From: Opitutaceae bacterium
Lineage (GTDB): Bacteria > Verrucomicrobiota > Verrucomicrobiia > Opitutales > Opitutaceae
NCBI GenBank assembly: GCA_005792355.1
Contig: SXSC01000171.1
Span: 1 to 43,679 of the forward strand
Length of the DNA stretch: 43,679 nucleotides
Direction: 5' to 3'
Of the stretch, positions 31,794-41,343 are shown in pieces. Numbering within the stretch: position 1 is the stretch's first letter; each line of letters starts with the position of its first letter. The notes under the pieces are model-generated. The model had not been told where the DNA came from. It did not search any database and saw nothing but the letters and a program-made list of their open reading frames with translations. A program made the translations under genes and the position numbers.

Positions 31794-34751
31794 ATGCGCC
31801 CGTCCTCTGGCGCGAAACATTTTTCCCTCCGGGCCCTGCTCTGGGGGCTGGTCCTCCCGGCGGTTTCCGCCGCCGTTTCCCCCGCCGCCGGCCCTAGTCC
31901 GGAAGCGGGCGCCGCCGCCCCCGGTTCGCTCCACGGCCGCGTCCGCCATCTCGCGACCGGCGCTTATCTCGAGGGCGCGCGGGTCACGCTCGAACCCGGA
32001 CCCCTGAGCACGCTCACCGGCCGCGACGGCAGCTTCGAGTTTTCCCGCCTCGCGACCGGCGCCTATCGCCTCGCGGTGGCCTACACCGGACTTGACCCGC
32101 AGACGGTCGCGATCGACGTGCGCGCCGGAGCCACGACGTCCCGCGAACTCGCGCTCACCTCCGCCGTCATTGCGATGGAGGCGTTCACCGTCGCGGGCGA
32201 GCGTGAGGGCCAGGCGCTCGCCACCACGCAGCAGCGCAACGCCGCCAATGTGAAAAACGTCATCTCGGCCGACGCGTTTGGCAATGTCGCCGACCAAAAT
32301 CTCGGCAACCTGATCATGCGTTTGCCAGGCGTCGCCGAGGAAATCCTCGAGGGCGAGGTGACGTCCGTCGCCATCCGGGGCATTTCCGCCGACATGAATG
32401 CCGTGACGCTCGACGGCACGCGCGGGGCCAGCGGCAATACCGGCGCGCTCGGCCGCGGTTTTGCGATCGATCGGATCCCCGCCGACTTCGTCGAACGCAT
32501 TGAGGTGACCAAGGCCCTCACGCCCGACATGGACGGCGACTCGATCGGCGGCGCGGTCAACCTGCGCACCAAGTCCCCCCTCGACCGCAAGGGCCGCTTT
32601 TTCTCCTATATGGGCGGCGCGTCGTGGAATCTCGACCGCGACACGTTTCAGCCCATCGGATCGGTTTTCTATTCGGACACGTTCGGCGCCGAGCAGCGTG
32701 TCGGGGTGCTGTTCACCGCCAGCTACAACCAGACGCACAAGCCGCGCGATTCCGTTTACCAGAACTGGCAGGTCACGGCCCAGACCGATGTTCCCGCCTA
32801 CTTCTTCATGCCGACCCTCGGGGAGGACCGGCTGGAGCACCAGCGCATCGGGCTCGGCGCGCGCGTGGACTTCAAGCTGAGCCCGACCCACCGCATTTTC
32901 ATCAACACGCTGTTTTCCGACTACAGCGACACGCTCGATCGCCGGCATTACACGATGGCTCCGACTGCGGCGCAGATCCGGCCCGGCTGGACGTGGACGG
33001 TCACGGAGACGTTTAACCACCCCATGAGCTTCGCCCAGATTCACCGGGCGCGCGCCGAGGAGACGGTCAACGTGGTCTTCGGCGGTGAGCAGCGGTTGCG
33101 CGGCGGGCTCGTCGACTACGGCGCGAACACCTCGCACGCCCGCGGCACGGAAGACCGGATCATCCCCACGGTGCAGGTGCTGGGCGTCGGCTTTCGTTTC
33201 GATCGCACGAATCCGCTTTATCCCACCTTCACCCAGACCAGCGGCCCCGACATCTACGACCGCGCCGAGCACCGCCTGACGACGCTCAACTTCCAGGATT
33301 TCGATGACTCCGACGTCATCCGCGGGGCGCACGTGAACTGGAGGCAGCGGCTGCCGCTCTCGCTCACGGCGAACTTCAAGACTGGTCTGCGCTGGCGCGG
33401 CCAGGAGCGTGACCGCCGGCAGCAGCGCCCCGCCTATAGCTATGTGGGCGCCGACGGCGTCGTTGGACGCAATCCCGCCACGGGGCGCAATGACGACAAC
33501 ATCGGCCAGTTCAACGATCCGAGCTACCGCTACGGCGCCGCCAACGGCCGCTATGTGCCCGTGACGTCGCTCGACTACGGCCTGCTCCGCCAGGCCCTGC
33601 GCACGAACCCCGGCCAGTTCCCGGAAAACATTGTCGCCACCGCGCGCGACGCCCTGCAGTTCAACGGCCGCGTGACCGAGGACGTGTTTGCCGCCTACCT
33701 GATGGGCGACGCCCGCTTCGGCCGGTTCGATGTCACCGCCGGTGTGCGCCTCGAAGAGACGCAGCTCACGGGCCGGGGCGTGCGCCAGGAAGTCACGCGC
33801 GCGGAGGCTGCGCGCCGCGCCGCCTGGGTCGGGGCGGTCTCCCCCGAGGAGACGCGCCGGCGGACCATCGCGGAGTGGAGCAACGTGCGGGAGGAGGACG
33901 GCCGGTATCGCAACGTCCTGCCGAGCGTCCATTTCAAGTTTAACCTCTCGGCCAACGCCCTCGCCCGGGCGAGTTATTCGACCGGTCTCGGCCGGCCGAA
34001 TTTCTCCAACCTCCTGCGCACGACGACGGTCAATCACGACACGATGCGGGTCGTCGCGGCGAACCCCGACCTGCGGCCGCAGACGACCGAGAACCTCGAT
34101 CTCGCGCTGGAGTATTACTTCGAGCCGGCCGGGTACGTTTCCGCGGGAGTGTTCCAGAAAGAGATCAAAGACTTCATCTACGGCGACACCGGCGGCATGG
34201 TTGGTGCGGGGGCGGACAACGGCTTCGAAGGGGAATATGCAGGCTACGAGGTGACGCAGAACCGCAACGGCGGCGCGGGACGCGTGCGGGGCTTTGAGCT
34301 CGCGTACCAGCAGCGGTTCGCGGGGCTGCCCGGCCTGTGGAAGGGCCTCGGCCTCACCGCGAACTACACGAAGCTGGAGAGCCGCGGCAACTACACCTCG
34401 GCTGGCGGCACCCAGACCGGGGCGGAGATCGCGGGTTTCATGCCGGAAACGTTTAATGCCAGCGTCTCCTATTTCTACCGGGCATGGGAGGCGCAGGTGA
34501 AGTACACGTACCGCGCGGAGAATCTGCGCGATTTCAACGCCAACCCGCTGCTCCGTGTCTATTACCACTCGAAGAAAAACGTCGACCTGAACCTGAAGTA
34601 CAAGTGGCACCCGCGGCTCACTCTGTTTGTCGACGTGATCAACGTCTTCGACGATCCGATCGCCAACGCCTTCATCTACGTGAACAGCCGCACCCGCTAC
34701 AACCAGGTCTTCACGCCCGCGATCAAGGCGGGTGTGTCGGGCCGGTTTTGA
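31794..34751 (+). CDS. TonB-dependent receptor with N-terminal carboxypeptidase-regulatory-like domain
   Basis: A 985-residue receptor. Residues 1-33 are a signal peptide (RPSSGAKHFSLRALLWGLVL). Residues 45-125 form a carboxypeptidase-regulatory-like beta sandwich (GSLHGRVRHLATGAYLEGAR). A TonB-box-like MEAFTVAGER (128-137) precedes the plug (about 145-280), with NVISADAFGNVADQNLGNLI, RLPGV and ERIEVTKALTPDMDGDSIGG. The barrel contains a run of aromatic strands and ends AIKAGVSGRF. This matches the Xanthomonas/Caulobacter-type receptor class often linked to plant polysaccharide uptake. ATG 31794 gives the best signal peptide; an in-frame ATG at 31737, only 9 bp after the aldo/keto reductase stop, would add 19 residues. 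Substrate unknown. Confidence 0.87.
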   Translation: MRPSSGAKHFSLRALLWGLVLPAVSAAVSPAAGPSPEAGAAAPGSLHGRVRHLATGAYLEGARVTLEPGPLSTLTGRDGSFEFSRLATGAYRLAVAYTGLDPQTVAIDVRAGATTSRELALTSAVIAMEAFTVAGEREGQALATTQQRNAANVKNVISADAFGNVADQNLGNLIMRLPGVAEEILEGEVTSVAIRGISADMNAVTLDGTRGASGNTGALGRGFAIDRIPADFVERIEVTKALTPDMDGDSIGGAVNLRTKSPLDRKGRFFSYMGGASWNLDRDTFQPIGSVFYSDTFGAEQRVGVLFTASYNQTHKPRDSVYQNWQVTAQTDVPAYFFMPTLGEDRLEHQRIGLGARVDFKLSPTHRIFINTLFSDYSDTLDRRHYTMAPTAAQIRPGWTWTVTETFNHPMSFAQIHRARAEETVNVVFGGEQRLRGGLVDYGANTSHARGTEDRIIPTVQVLGVGFRFDRTNPLYPTFTQTSGPDIYDRAEHRLTTLNFQDFDDSDVIRGAHVNWRQRLPLSLTANFKTGLRWRGQERDRRQQRPAYSYVGADGVVGRNPATGRNDDNIGQFNDPSYRYGAANGRYVPVTSLDYGLLRQALRTNPGQFPENIVATARDALQFNGRVTEDVFAAYLMGDARFGRFDVTAGVRLEETQLTGRGVRQEVTRAEAARRAAWVGAVSPEETRRRTIAEWSNVREEDGRYRNVLPSVHFKFNLSANALARASYSTGLGRPNFSNLLRTTTVNHDTMRVVAANPDLRPQTTENLDLALEYYFEPAGYVSAGVFQKEIKDFIYGDTGGMVGAGADNGFEGEYAGYEVTQNRNGGAGRVRGFELAYQQRFAGLPGLWKGLGLTANYTKLESRGNYTSAGGTQTGAEIAGFMPETFNASVSYFYRAWEAQVKYTYRAENLRDFNANPLLRVYYHSKKNVDLNLKYKWHPRLTLFVDVINVFDDPIANAFIYVNSRTRYNQVFTPAIKAGVSGRF

Positions 34752-34997
34752 GGCGGAACCTGGAGCGTTTCCCGCTGCCGATGAACGAGGGCCGGCGACG
34801 CGGCCGCTCGGGCGCTGCGCAAAGGCGGTCGTGGTCACGCCCACGCGGCTGGGCGCGCCGCAGTTGATAATCCAGTTGCGCGTGGGCCGGTGGCGCGTTT
34901 CCTGAGAATGCTCCATCCGCTCCCCACCCCCGTTCTCGATCCGTTCCGGTTGACTGCCGACTGAAGCGCAATCGACACCATCTACACGCAAGCTCCA

Positions 34998-37900
34998 ATG
35001 AAGACCCTTCCAAATTCGCTCCCGGCTGTTTTCCGTTCGCGCGTCGCCCGCCCCGCCGCCGTTTTCTCCCTTGTCCTCGCCCTCACCGGCCTGCGCCTTG
35101 CCGCGCAGTCCGCCACCGGCGAAATCTCCGGGCGCGTGCAAAACGAGGCCACCGGCCAGTATCTCAACAACGCCCGCGTGACCGTGAAGGGCACCGACCT
35201 CACGTCGTTCACCGACGACACCGGCTCGTTCCGTCTCGCGCGCGTGCCCGCCGGATCGGTCGTCCTCGAGGTGCTCTATTCCGGTCTCGATCCGCAGCAG
35301 GTGCCACTCGTGATCGCCGCGGGCCAGCGGGTCGAGCGCGACGTCAACCTCAGCAACCGTGATCGCTACGGCGCGCAGTCCAGCACGGGCGTCGTGAAGC
35401 TCGACCCGTTTGTCCTCTCCTCCTCGAAGCTCACCGAGGGTGAGGCGCTCGCGACCAACGAGCAGCGCTTCGCCAAGAACATCAAGAACGTCGTCGCCAC
35501 CGATGCGTTCGGCGATGTCACCGAGGGAAACGTCGCCGAGTTCATGAAATTCCTGCCGGGCGTGACCATCGACTATTCCGACGCCTCGCCGAACTCCGTC
35601 GCCGTGCGCGGCTTCGATCCCAACCTGACCGCCGTCTCGGCCGACGGCGCACAGCTCGCCAACGCCTCCGGCAGCGCCGCCAACCGCGCGTTCCTCTTCA
35701 CGCAGGTCTCGATCAACAACGTCTCGCGCATCGAGGTCACCAAGGTCCCGACGCCCGCCAACCCCGCCGACGGCATTTCCGGCACCGTCAACATGGTCAG
35801 CAAAAGCTCCTTTGAGCGCAGCCGCATGCAGTTCAATTACCGCGCCTTCGTCTCCGCGAGCAGCGACGGCATGATGCTCAAGAAACGGCCGTTCCCGTTC
35901 GACACCCTCGAACCCCGCGTCAACCCCGGCTTCGACTTCGATCTCACGCTGCCCATCACGAAAAATTTCGGCCTCGTGTTCACCGGGCTCCACTCGAAGC
36001 AGTGGAACGAGCAGAATTACTCCTCGAATACGTGGAACGCCACCGCCGCCGGCACCGGTGCGACGCCGTCGCGGCCCTTCCTGCAAAGCCACGCCATCGT
36101 CGACGCGCCGAAATGGTATACCCGCGACTCCACCAGCCTGAAGGCCGACTGGCGCGTCACGCGCAACTCCGTCCTGTCCTTCGGCACCCAGGCGAGCTAC
36201 TACCGCGACAAGAACGGCAACATCACCCGCACCGCCACCGCCGGCGCCATCGCCACACCCACCGTCGCCGGCGGCACGCCGCTCAGCTACGACGGCGTAA
36301 AAACCATCGGCGGCACCGGCCGCGGCGGCGTCACCTTCAGCGGCAATTTTCTCCATATCGACGCGCGCACGATCGCCGCCAACACCCGCTACCGCTACGA
36401 CGACGGCACCTGGCTGATTGACACCGGCGCCAGCATCTCGAACTCGAAGACTTGGCGCCGTTACGAGCAGAAAGGCAGCTTCCAGTCGCTCACGACGGCG
36501 CTCCTTGTACCCGTGCGGGTGAGCTTCGAGGGCATCAACGCCGTGCGCCCCGCCACCACTCGCGCTTTCGACAACACCGACCGCGAGGTCGACATCAACG
36601 ACATCAACAGCTACCGGCTCAACACCGCCGCCCAGACCGACTATCGCGACCACAAGGAGGACGTGTTCGGCTACAACCTCGATCTCCGCCGCGCGTTCAC
36701 CGTCTTCAACATTCCCACCAATTTCCAAATCGGCGGCCGCTACCGCGCGCAGGATCGCGATCGCCGTTCCTACAACCGGGCGTTCACCTACACGCCGGCG
36801 AGCGGAAATCTCTCGCCTGCGCCGTTCGTCGGCCAGGTCTACAAGGACCAGACGCAGTATTTCGGCTTCCCCAACATCCCCTGGCTCTCGAACAACCGCG
36901 CCGTCGACGCCTGGCGAAAGGATCCCAGCCTCTTCACGATGACGCCCGCGCAAATCGTCGCCCAGGAGCAGAGCCGCATCGTAGGCTCCGAGCAGATCCT
37001 CGAGACCGTCACCGGTCTTTATGCGCAGACCGAGGCGCGGTTTTTCCGCAACCGCCTCACACTCCTCACGGGTGTGCGCTACGAAAAGACCCACGACAAG
37101 GGTGTCGGCCCGGTGAACCAGCCCGCCGCCGTCTGGGTGCGCGATCCCGACGGAACCTTCGCCCGCGACGCCGCGAACCAGCGGTACCGAAAGCCGGAGG
37201 CCGGCGCCATTGGCTCGATGGAGGAGCTGAGGCTGATCCGACTCGAGCGCGCCAACTCCGCCAACCGCGCCTACGACGGCTACTATCCAAGCGTCCACCT
37301 CACTTTTAACGTGACGGAAAAATTCCTCCTTCGCGCCGCCTACGCCAAGACCTACGGCCGCCCCGATTTCTCCAACATCGTCCCCAACGCCACGATTTCC
37401 GAGAACGACATCGAGTTCTCCACCGATCCCAACGCGATCCCCGGCGACATCACCGTGCGCAACACCGGACTCAAACCCTGGACTGCGCAAAACTACGATC
37501 TCTCCGCGGAGTATTACACGGAGAACGGCGGCCTCATCACCGCCGGCGTCTTCCGCAAGGACATCGTCGATTTCTTCGGCACGCTGCAAACCATCGCCAC
37601 CGCGGAGATCCTCGACGAATTCGGCCTCGAGCCGCAATACGCCGGCTGGCGCCTCAACACCACAATCAACTCCGGCGATGCGCGCGTGAGCGGCGTCGAG
37701 TTCAACGTCCGCCAGTCGCTCGCCCCGTTGGGCAAATATGGCCGCTTCTTCAGCGTGTTCGCCAACGCCACCAAGCTGAAACTCGAAGGCAGCCGCACCG
37801 CGGCGTTCACCCGCTTCGTTCCCACCAGCGCCAACTGGGGCGTCACGTTCACCAGGCGGCCGCTCACCGTGATGGCCAACTGGCACCACCGCGGCGAACA

Positions 37901-38147
37901 GGACCTCGGCGCCTCGACCGGCCTGGGCCCCCTCGCCAAGGTGTACCAAGACGCGCGTACCACGCTCGACCTCAGCCTGAGTTACCAGTTCCACCGCCGC
38001 GCGACGCTCTTCGCCAACGCCCGCAACGTGACCAACGTCTGGTTCAACCAATCGCGCTACCAGGCCGACACCCCCATCTACGCCCGCCGCAGCTCGACCC
38101 GCTCCTACGGCGCCCAGTGGGCCTTCGGTGTGAAAGGCACGTTCTAA
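34998..38147 (+). CDS. TonB-dependent receptor with N-terminal carboxypeptidase-regulatory-like domain
   Basis: A 1049-residue receptor of the same class as its neighbour at 31794. Residues 1-36 are a signal peptide ending GLRLAAQ. Residues 40-117 form a carboxypeptidase-regulatory-like domain (GEISGRVQNEATGQYLNNAR). A TonB-box-like VVKLDPFVLSS precedes the plug (about 155-285), with NVVATDAFGDVTEGNVAEFM, KFLPGV and SRIEVTKVPTPANPADGISG. The barrel ends SYGAQWAFGVKGTF. The plug entry segment (EGEALATNEQR with KNIKNVVATDAFG) parallels that of the upstream receptor, so the two are probably related by an old duplication. The ATG at 34998 starts the signal peptide directly. The 246 bp between the two receptors holds no recognised gene. 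Confidence 0.9.
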   Translation: MKTLPNSLPAVFRSRVARPAAVFSLVLALTGLRLAAQSATGEISGRVQNEATGQYLNNARVTVKGTDLTSFTDDTGSFRLARVPAGSVVLEVLYSGLDPQQVPLVIAAGQRVERDVNLSNRDRYGAQSSTGVVKLDPFVLSSSKLTEGEALATNEQRFAKNIKNVVATDAFGDVTEGNVAEFMKFLPGVTIDYSDASPNSVAVRGFDPNLTAVSADGAQLANASGSAANRAFLFTQVSINNVSRIEVTKVPTPANPADGISGTVNMVSKSSFERSRMQFNYRAFVSASSDGMMLKKRPFPFDTLEPRVNPGFDFDLTLPITKNFGLVFTGLHSKQWNEQNYSSNTWNATAAGTGATPSRPFLQSHAIVDAPKWYTRDSTSLKADWRVTRNSVLSFGTQASYYRDKNGNITRTATAGAIATPTVAGGTPLSYDGVKTIGGTGRGGVTFSGNFLHIDARTIAANTRYRYDDGTWLIDTGASISNSKTWRRYEQKGSFQSLTTALLVPVRVSFEGINAVRPATTRAFDNTDREVDINDINSYRLNTAAQTDYRDHKEDVFGYNLDLRRAFTVFNIPTNFQIGGRYRAQDRDRRSYNRAFTYTPASGNLSPAPFVGQVYKDQTQYFGFPNIPWLSNNRAVDAWRKDPSLFTMTPAQIVAQEQSRIVGSEQILETVTGLYAQTEARFFRNRLTLLTGVRYEKTHDKGVGPVNQPAAVWVRDPDGTFARDAANQRYRKPEAGAIGSMEELRLIRLERANSANRAYDGYYPSVHLTFNVTEKFLLRAAYAKTYGRPDFSNIVPNATISENDIEFSTDPNAIPGDITVRNTGLKPWTAQNYDLSAEYYTENGGLITAGVFRKDIVDFFGTLQTIATAEILDEFGLEPQYAGWRLNTTINSGDARVSGVEFNVRQSLAPLGKYGRFFSVFANATKLKLEGSRTAAFTRFVPTSANWGVTFTRRPLTVMANWHHRGEQDLGASTGLGPLAKVYQDARTTLDLSLSYQFHRRATLFANARNVTNVWFNQSRYQADTPIYARRSSTRSYGAQWAFGVKGTF

Positions 38148-38305
38148 AGGAGTGCGGTGCTGCAGCCCGCATTTTCCCGGTCGGAGCGCAGGCGAAAGCG
38201 CCGCGCCACCCCGCGCCATCGCCATCACTTCTGAAAACCTGGAGCTGCGCTCCGCCCGCCGCTCCGCGCTCGCCAAGCTCGCGATTTCCGCAAACATCGC
38301 CGCCC

Positions 38306-39553
38306 ATGAGCGCGCCCCCGCCCGGCCGGCAGCCGGCCCTCGGCTTTGTTTTTGTCACGGTCGTCCTGGCCGTGCTCGGCTTCGGGCTCCTGATCCCGGT
38401 GCTGCCGGAACTGGTGAAACAGTTCAAGGGCGGCAACGTCGCCGCGGGTTCCCACTCCTACGGCTGGCTCGTGAGCAGCTATGCGTTGATGCAGTTTGTC
38501 GGGTCGCCAATTCTCGGCTCGCTCTCGGATCGCTTCGGCCGCCGCAAGGTGATCCTCATCGCCCTCGCCGGATCGAGCATCGACTACGTTGTGATGGCCC
38601 TCGCGCCGAGCCTCACAATTCTGTTCCTCGCGCGGATGGTGGGCGGAGCCACCGCCGGCGTCATCGCCACCGCCAACGCCTACGTGGCGGATGTCACGCC
38701 GCCTGAAAAACGCGCCCAGGCCTTCGGGTTGATCGGCGCGGCGTTTGGGCTCGGCTTTATCATCGGCCCGTTGGTTGGCGGGATCCTCGGGAGCATCGAT
38801 CTCCGGCTGCCGTTCTGGGTGGCGGCCGGCTGTTCCGCGCTTAACTGGCTCTACGGTTACTTCGTGCTGCCCGAGTCGCTCGCCCCGGAAAACCGCCGGG
38901 GGTTTTCCTGGAAACGCGCGAACCCGGTTGGCGCCTTGATCGCGCTCAAGCGTTTCCCCGCGGTGCTCGGTCTCGCGGAGTCGTTCTTCATCCTGAATCT
39001 CGCGCAGATGATGTTGTTTTCCATCTGGGCGCTCTACACCAACCATCGTTATCTCTGGGACCCGCAGCACGTCGGGTTCTCGCTGACCATGGTCGGCGTG
39101 ATGTCGGCCCTCGTGCAGGCGGTCCTGGCCAAACGCATCCTCGGCCGAATCGGGGACGTGCGCGGCATCACGCTCGGTCTGCTGTTGTCCGCGACGTGCC
39201 AGGTGCTCTACGGCCTCGCGCCACACGGCTGGATGGTCTATCTCGTCATTCCGCTCGGCGCGCTGGCGGGCATCGCGGGACCGGCGATGCAAAGCTACAT
39301 CACCCAACATGTCCCGCCCAACGAACAGGGCGCCGTGCAGGGCATCTACTCCGGTCTGGCGAGTCTCGCCGGCATCCCCGGCCCGCTCATCGCCGCGTGG
39401 AGCTTCGGCTGGGCCGTGCAAACGGGCCAGCCGGCGTGGCTGGCCGGCCTCACGTTTTTCATGGGGGCGGCCCTCGTGTTGCTCGCGCTCGGGCTGGCCG
39501 CGCGATCGTTCGCCAAGGACCACGCGCCTTTCTCGGCGCCCACTCACCCGTAG
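38306..39553 (+). CDS. MFS transporter, TetA-like drug:proton antiporter family
   Basis: A 415-residue inner-membrane protein with about 12 hydrophobic helices. Diagnostic motifs are present: GFGLLIPVLPELV in helix 1 (25-37), motif A GSLSDRFGRRKV (71-82), the antiporter motif C region GAAFGLGFIIGPLVGG (144-159), and a second-half LGRIGDVRG. This pattern fits the TCR/Tet branch of the DHA1 family. Such annotations often cover exporters of unknown substrate, so tetracycline resistance is not claimed; sugar efflux is equally possible here. ATG 38306 is chosen because it directly precedes the first helix; a longer frame from 38117 overlaps the receptor gene. It is convergent with the ABC permease gene (32 bp apart). 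Confidence 0.88.
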   Translation: MSAPPPGRQPALGFVFVTVVLAVLGFGLLIPVLPELVKQFKGGNVAAGSHSYGWLVSSYALMQFVGSPILGSLSDRFGRRKVILIALAGSSIDYVVMALAPSLTILFLARMVGGATAGVIATANAYVADVTPPEKRAQAFGLIGAAFGLGFIIGPLVGGILGSIDLRLPFWVAAGCSALNWLYGYFVLPESLAPENRRGFSWKRANPVGALIALKRFPAVLGLAESFFILNLAQMMLFSIWALYTNHRYLWDPQHVGFSLTMVGVMSALVQAVLAKRILGRIGDVRGITLGLLLSATCQVLYGLAPHGWMVYLVIPLGALAGIAGPAMQSYITQHVPPNEQGAVQGIYSGLASLAGIPGPLIAAWSFGWAVQTGQPAWLAGLTFFMGAALVLLALGLAARSFAKDHAPFSAPTHP

Positions 39554-39585
39554 GGCCGTGCCGGAGCCATTGGCGCGCTCCCGCT

Positions 39586-41343
39586 TCACTCCACCTGCGC
39601 CGTCACCACTTCGAGGATGCGTTGCTCGCGTCGCTGCAGCAGCCGGCCGAGCGGGCCGAGCGATTTCCAGTAGAGCATCGCCGCCGCCAGCGCGAGCAGG
39701 GCCGAAACCGCCGCGTTGGCCCACGCCCCCGCCGTTCCGCCATCCCACCACCACTCCGCCAGGGGAGCGAGGAACACCGGCGTGAGCGCCATTGGAAAGA
39801 GCAGCAGGAAGAACAACTGCAGGAGGGCCGTCTTGGTCGAAACCTTGTTCGACTTGAGCGCCCCGATCTCAACCCGAATCGGTGCAAGGATCGAGATCGT
39901 GTTGCCCGCCGCGTACGCGAACGCCACCAGCGCCACCCACTGCAACAGCAGGACCGCGATCACCGATGCCGGCAGGCGCAGGATCACGCATCCTCCCGCC
40001 GCGAGCAAGAGCGACGCCGGCAGACAAAACCAGAGCCACGCGAGATTCTTGCCCAGCAAAACCTGCCAGCGTGCCATCGGCGACAACACCATCGCCCGAA
40101 ACCCGTGCCGGTCGGTTCCAAATACGTTCAGCAAATACGTCGCACTCATCCCCAACGAAACCAGCAGCATCGCGGTCGGGGCAAAGATCGCCTGCGCCGG
40201 GGACAACTCCGGCGGCGGCGCGAATAGGGCGACGACAAATGACATCAGCGCGATGAACATCACGCTGACGACACCCATCCGCACATCGGAGGCGCGCAGG
40301 CTTGCCCGCATGGTCGCGACCGCCACGGCCGCCGCTTCGTCTGGTATTCCGGAAATGCGGCGCTCAATCAGCCGCGGCCGTCGGAATGCATCCGGCACGT
40401 CGGGTGGCCCGGTGGCTTTGCGCTGCCGCAGCGGCGTCGCCGCCCGCGCGTCCGTTTCGCCGCGGTAGAAGCGAACGGTCCCGCGGTAGGCGAGGTGCAA
40501 ACCCACCGCCGCGAGCGCCAGACAGCCGAACGTGAAACCGATCGCCGGTCCCGTGCGCCCCTCCGCCAGGGCGTGAGCGCCGGCCGGCAGCCAAAAAAGT
40601 GGCACGAACTTCTGGGCCGCGATCGCTGTTTGAAAGTTGGCTTCCATCGCCGCTTTGTCCGCCTTGGCGCGGAGAATCGCCTCCGCGCGATTTGCCGGTT
40701 TCGGGCGCACCCGCTCATCGCGCAGGTGCTTCAAGAATAAGAGCCCGGGGACCTGGGCCGCCGTCAGCAGCACGAGGGACGTCACCATGATCGCCGTTCG
40801 CCGCTGGCGCGGATTCACCAACCAACCGGCGAGGCATCCGCGCAGCCAGTAGGTCCACGCCGTGACCGCGATCACGAATGCCAGGGCCAGCGGGACGAGC
40901 CAGAGCATCGCCGGCCCGCGCGCGAACGCTCCACCCAGGGCGAGCCCGAGCATCCCGGGGATGAACGCGATCAGCGTCAGCGAAAGGTGCGAGGCCACGT
41001 AGTTCACCACGAAGACATCCGCCGCCGCGATGGGAAGCTGGAGCATCCGGGAGAGATCGAGGACCTCCGAGCGCTGGAGTTCGTTGAGGACACCAAAGCC
41101 CCACCAGCAAAGGAAACCCAGCGTCAGGCCGAGCCAGAGATAGAGCACCAGCCTCGGCTCCGCCGCGCCGAGCATCATCGTGCCGCCGACGGCGCCGGCC
41201 AAAAAGCTGCAGGCGCCGAGCACGGCTGAGCCGACGGTGAAGAGGATGCCCAGAAACAGCTCAAGCTTTCCACCGCGCCGCCACTGGTTCCACGTGAGAC
41301 GGCTGCGCAGCCAGAGGATAGTGTTGATCTGACCGTGGTTCAT
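39586..41343 (-). CDS. ABC exporter membrane subunit (large ABC-2-like permease)
   Basis: A 585-residue, very hydrophobic protein with two clusters of transmembrane helices separated by a hydrophilic stretch (about 215-245 and 300-340). It starts ILWLRSRLTWNQWRRGGKLE, and motifs such as VLDLSRMLQLPIAAADVFVV and AMVLSPMARWQVLLGKNLAW resemble the coupling segments of ABC-2-type exporters. Its start overlaps the stop of the upstream ATPase gene by 4 bp (ATGA type, 41340-41343), so translation is coupled and the two almost certainly form one transporter. Substrate unknown. The C-terminus (LLQRREQRILEVVTAQVE) is cytosolic by prediction. Confidence 0.82.
   Translation of the reverse strand: MNHGQINTILWLRSRLTWNQWRRGGKLELFLGILFTVGSAVLGACSFLAGAVGGTMMLGAAEPRLVLYLWLGLTLGFLCWWGFGVLNELQRSEVLDLSRMLQLPIAAADVFVVNYVASHLSLTLIAFIPGMLGLALGGAFARGPAMLWLVPLALAFVIAVTAWTYWLRGCLAGWLVNPRQRRTAIMVTSLVLLTAAQVPGLLFLKHLRDERVRPKPANRAEAILRAKADKAAMEANFQTAIAAQKFVPLFWLPAGAHALAEGRTGPAIGFTFGCLALAAVGLHLAYRGTVRFYRGETDARAATPLRQRKATGPPDVPDAFRRPRLIERRISGIPDEAAAVAVATMRASLRASDVRMGVVSVMFIALMSFVVALFAPPPELSPAQAIFAPTAMLLVSLGMSATYLLNVFGTDRHGFRAMVLSPMARWQVLLGKNLAWLWFCLPASLLLAAGGCVILRLPASVIAVLLLQWVALVAFAYAAGNTISILAPIRVEIGALKSNKVSTKTALLQLFFLLLFPMALTPVFLAPLAEWWWDGGTAGAWANAAVSALLALAAAMLYWKSLGPLGRLLQRREQRILEVVTAQVE

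Noticed and set aside
34752..34997. Short frames between the two receptors, for example one giving VVTPTRLGAPQLIIQL
   Set aside because: Too short, without a start or a recognised relative; could be a remnant but I cannot support a call.
30444..38297. A 2617-codon open frame on the minus strand across the aldo/keto reductase and receptor genes
   Set aside because: It is antisense to four well-supported features (hsdS remnant, aldo/keto reductase, two receptors). Its sequence is rich in E, R, G, V and A with no domain pattern, a typical effect of high GC content at third positions.
38306..39553. Calling the MFS gene a tetracycline-resistance determinant
   Set aside because: The motifs place it in the TetA-like branch, but this branch includes many exporters of unknown substrate and no tetR-type regulator is adjacent.
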